From: Anaerosporobacter faecicola
GTDB lineage: Bacteria; Bacillota; Clostridia; Lachnospirales; Lachnospiraceae
NCBI RefSeq assembly: GCF_012070565.1
Contig: NZ_JAAQRO010000001.1
Coordinates: 1-64,000, forward strand
Reading direction: 5' to 3'
DNA length: 64,000 bases
Numbering within the stretch: the first letter of the stretch is position 1; the number at the start of each line of letters is the position of its first letter. The translations under genes and the position numbers were made by a program. This document shows, one piece after another, positions 63,557 to 64,000 of the stretch. The notes below the pieces were generated by a model, which was given only the letters and a program-made list of their open reading frames with translations, did not search any database and had not been told where the DNA came from.

Positions 63557-63585
63557 TTGCAACAGGCATCATTATGTATTAAAAT
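63557..63585 (+). promoter_or_regulatory. Sigma-A promoter of the cyclophilin lipoprotein gene
   Basis: TTGCAA (63557-63562), 17-bp spacer, TAAAAT (63580-63585). Confidence 0.65.
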
Positions 63586-63620
63586 AATTGGTGTGTCAAT
63601 TAAACACCAGGAGGAAAAGC

Positions 63621-64000
63621 ATGAGAAAGATTAGTAAATACGTAGCGCTTGTACTTGTTGTAGCCATGGCTTTTGCAGGATGCGCAAAGAAGGATAACAA
63701 TACGGTAGATAAAAATTCAGAGAATACGACAACACAAACTAGTGAAGATGAAACAGCAGATTCTGCTATGACAGAAATCAAAGGTTCTGGTAGTCAATTT
63801 GAAGAACCACAAGAAGGTGATACAGTCGCAGAAATCGTTGTGAAAGATTTTGGCTCAATTAAGGTAAAATTCTTTGCAGATCGAGCACCAAAGGCAGTAG
63901 AAAACTTCGTGACACATGCAAAAGAAGGTTATTATGATGGATTAACATTTCATCGAATCATTAACGAATTCATGATTCAAGGTGGAGATCCAATGGGTAC
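63621..64000 (+). CDS. Peptidyl-prolyl isomerase lipoprotein, cyclophilin type (partial)
   Basis: The first 126 residues are in the window; the gene runs off the right edge. AGGAGGA (63609-63615) precedes ATG 63621. Lipoprotein signal with lipobox FAGC (Cys near residue 19), then an acidic, Thr/Ser-rich linker to residue about 60, then a cyclophilin domain: EIVVKDFGSIKVKFFADRAP, AVENFVTHAKEGYYDGLTFH and IINEFMIQGGDP. The Arg of the FHRII line and the Gln of FMIQGGD are the catalytic-site residues of cyclophilins. It would assist folding of exported proteins on the outer face of the membrane. Confidence 0.92.
   Translation, partial: MRKISKYVALVLVVAMAFAGCAKKDNNTVDKNSENTTTQTSEDETADSAMTEIKGSGSQFEEPQEGDTVAEIVVKDFGSIKVKFFADRAPKAVENFVTHAKEGYYDGLTFHRIINEFMIQGGDPMG

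Noticed and set aside
63437-63634. Small open frame of 65 codons between the LacI-family gene and the cyclophilin gene
   Set aside because: It runs through an intrinsic terminator and a promoter and has no ribosome site.

Overview
The window looks like chromosome of a low-GC, endospore-forming, saccharolytic Clostridia, most likely a Lachnospiraceae close to Lachnoclostridium (Clostridium) phytofermentans. This rests on the recN-spoIVB-spo0A order, the secG-rnr-smpB-ssrA cluster, the gap-pgk-tpi-gpmI glycolytic block, the mannonate (uxuAB) and maltodextrin genes and a secreted GH8 glycosidase. The species assignment is inference from gene content, not from a search.

Layout. (1) 1-13.4 kb: a visibly AT-richer surface-protein locus with two tandem 762-residue leucine-rich-repeat/coiled-coil paralogues and a 2732-residue secreted protein ending in 21 InlB B-type repeats. 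(2) 13.5-18.7 kb: a zinc-ribbon/CFI-box protein and a secreted protein with about ten group-2 Ig-like (Big_2) domains. (3) 18.8-28.3 kb: a Bax-inhibitor-1-like membrane protein, recN, spoIVB, spo0A, glgA and a Na/Pi cotransporter-PhoU fusion preceded by a PhoP-like 11-bp periodic repeat. (4) 28.6-40.4 kb: gap, pgk, tpiA, a membrane-anchored MutS-like ATPase, gpmI, secG, rnr, smpB, a small conserved protein and the tmRNA gene ssrA; most have a clear sigma-A promoter or an intrinsic terminator. (5) 40.4-48.2 kb: an accessory region directly behind ssrA. Small modification-type genes (YhbS-like GNAT, P-loop kinase, GNAT, broken ASCH, SAM methyltransferase, broken Nudix) are separated by a recurring terminator plus promoter module and interrupted by an IS110 element with a candidate bridge RNA. 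(6) 48.2-51.5 kb: larB-larC-larE, which make the nickel-pincer nucleotide cofactor, behind a MerR-type 19-bp-spacer promoter and a tiny Cys-rich reading frame. (7) 51.5-64 kb: AraC regulator, uxuA, uxuB, a GH8 hydrolase whose signal peptide is frameshifted, a maltodextrin-type ABC importer, malQ, a LacI regulator and the start of a lipoprotein cyclophilin.

How the parts fit: regions 6-7 take up and break down plant polysaccharide products (uronates through UxuAB, alpha-glucans through the importer and MalQ) that feed the glycolytic genes of region 4; GlgA stores surplus glucose. Region 5 is the most mobile and least described part, and the recurring module around its genes, together with the IS110 guide RNA candidate, is the main observation here. 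No CRISPR array, prophage, rRNA or ordinary tRNA gene was seen.
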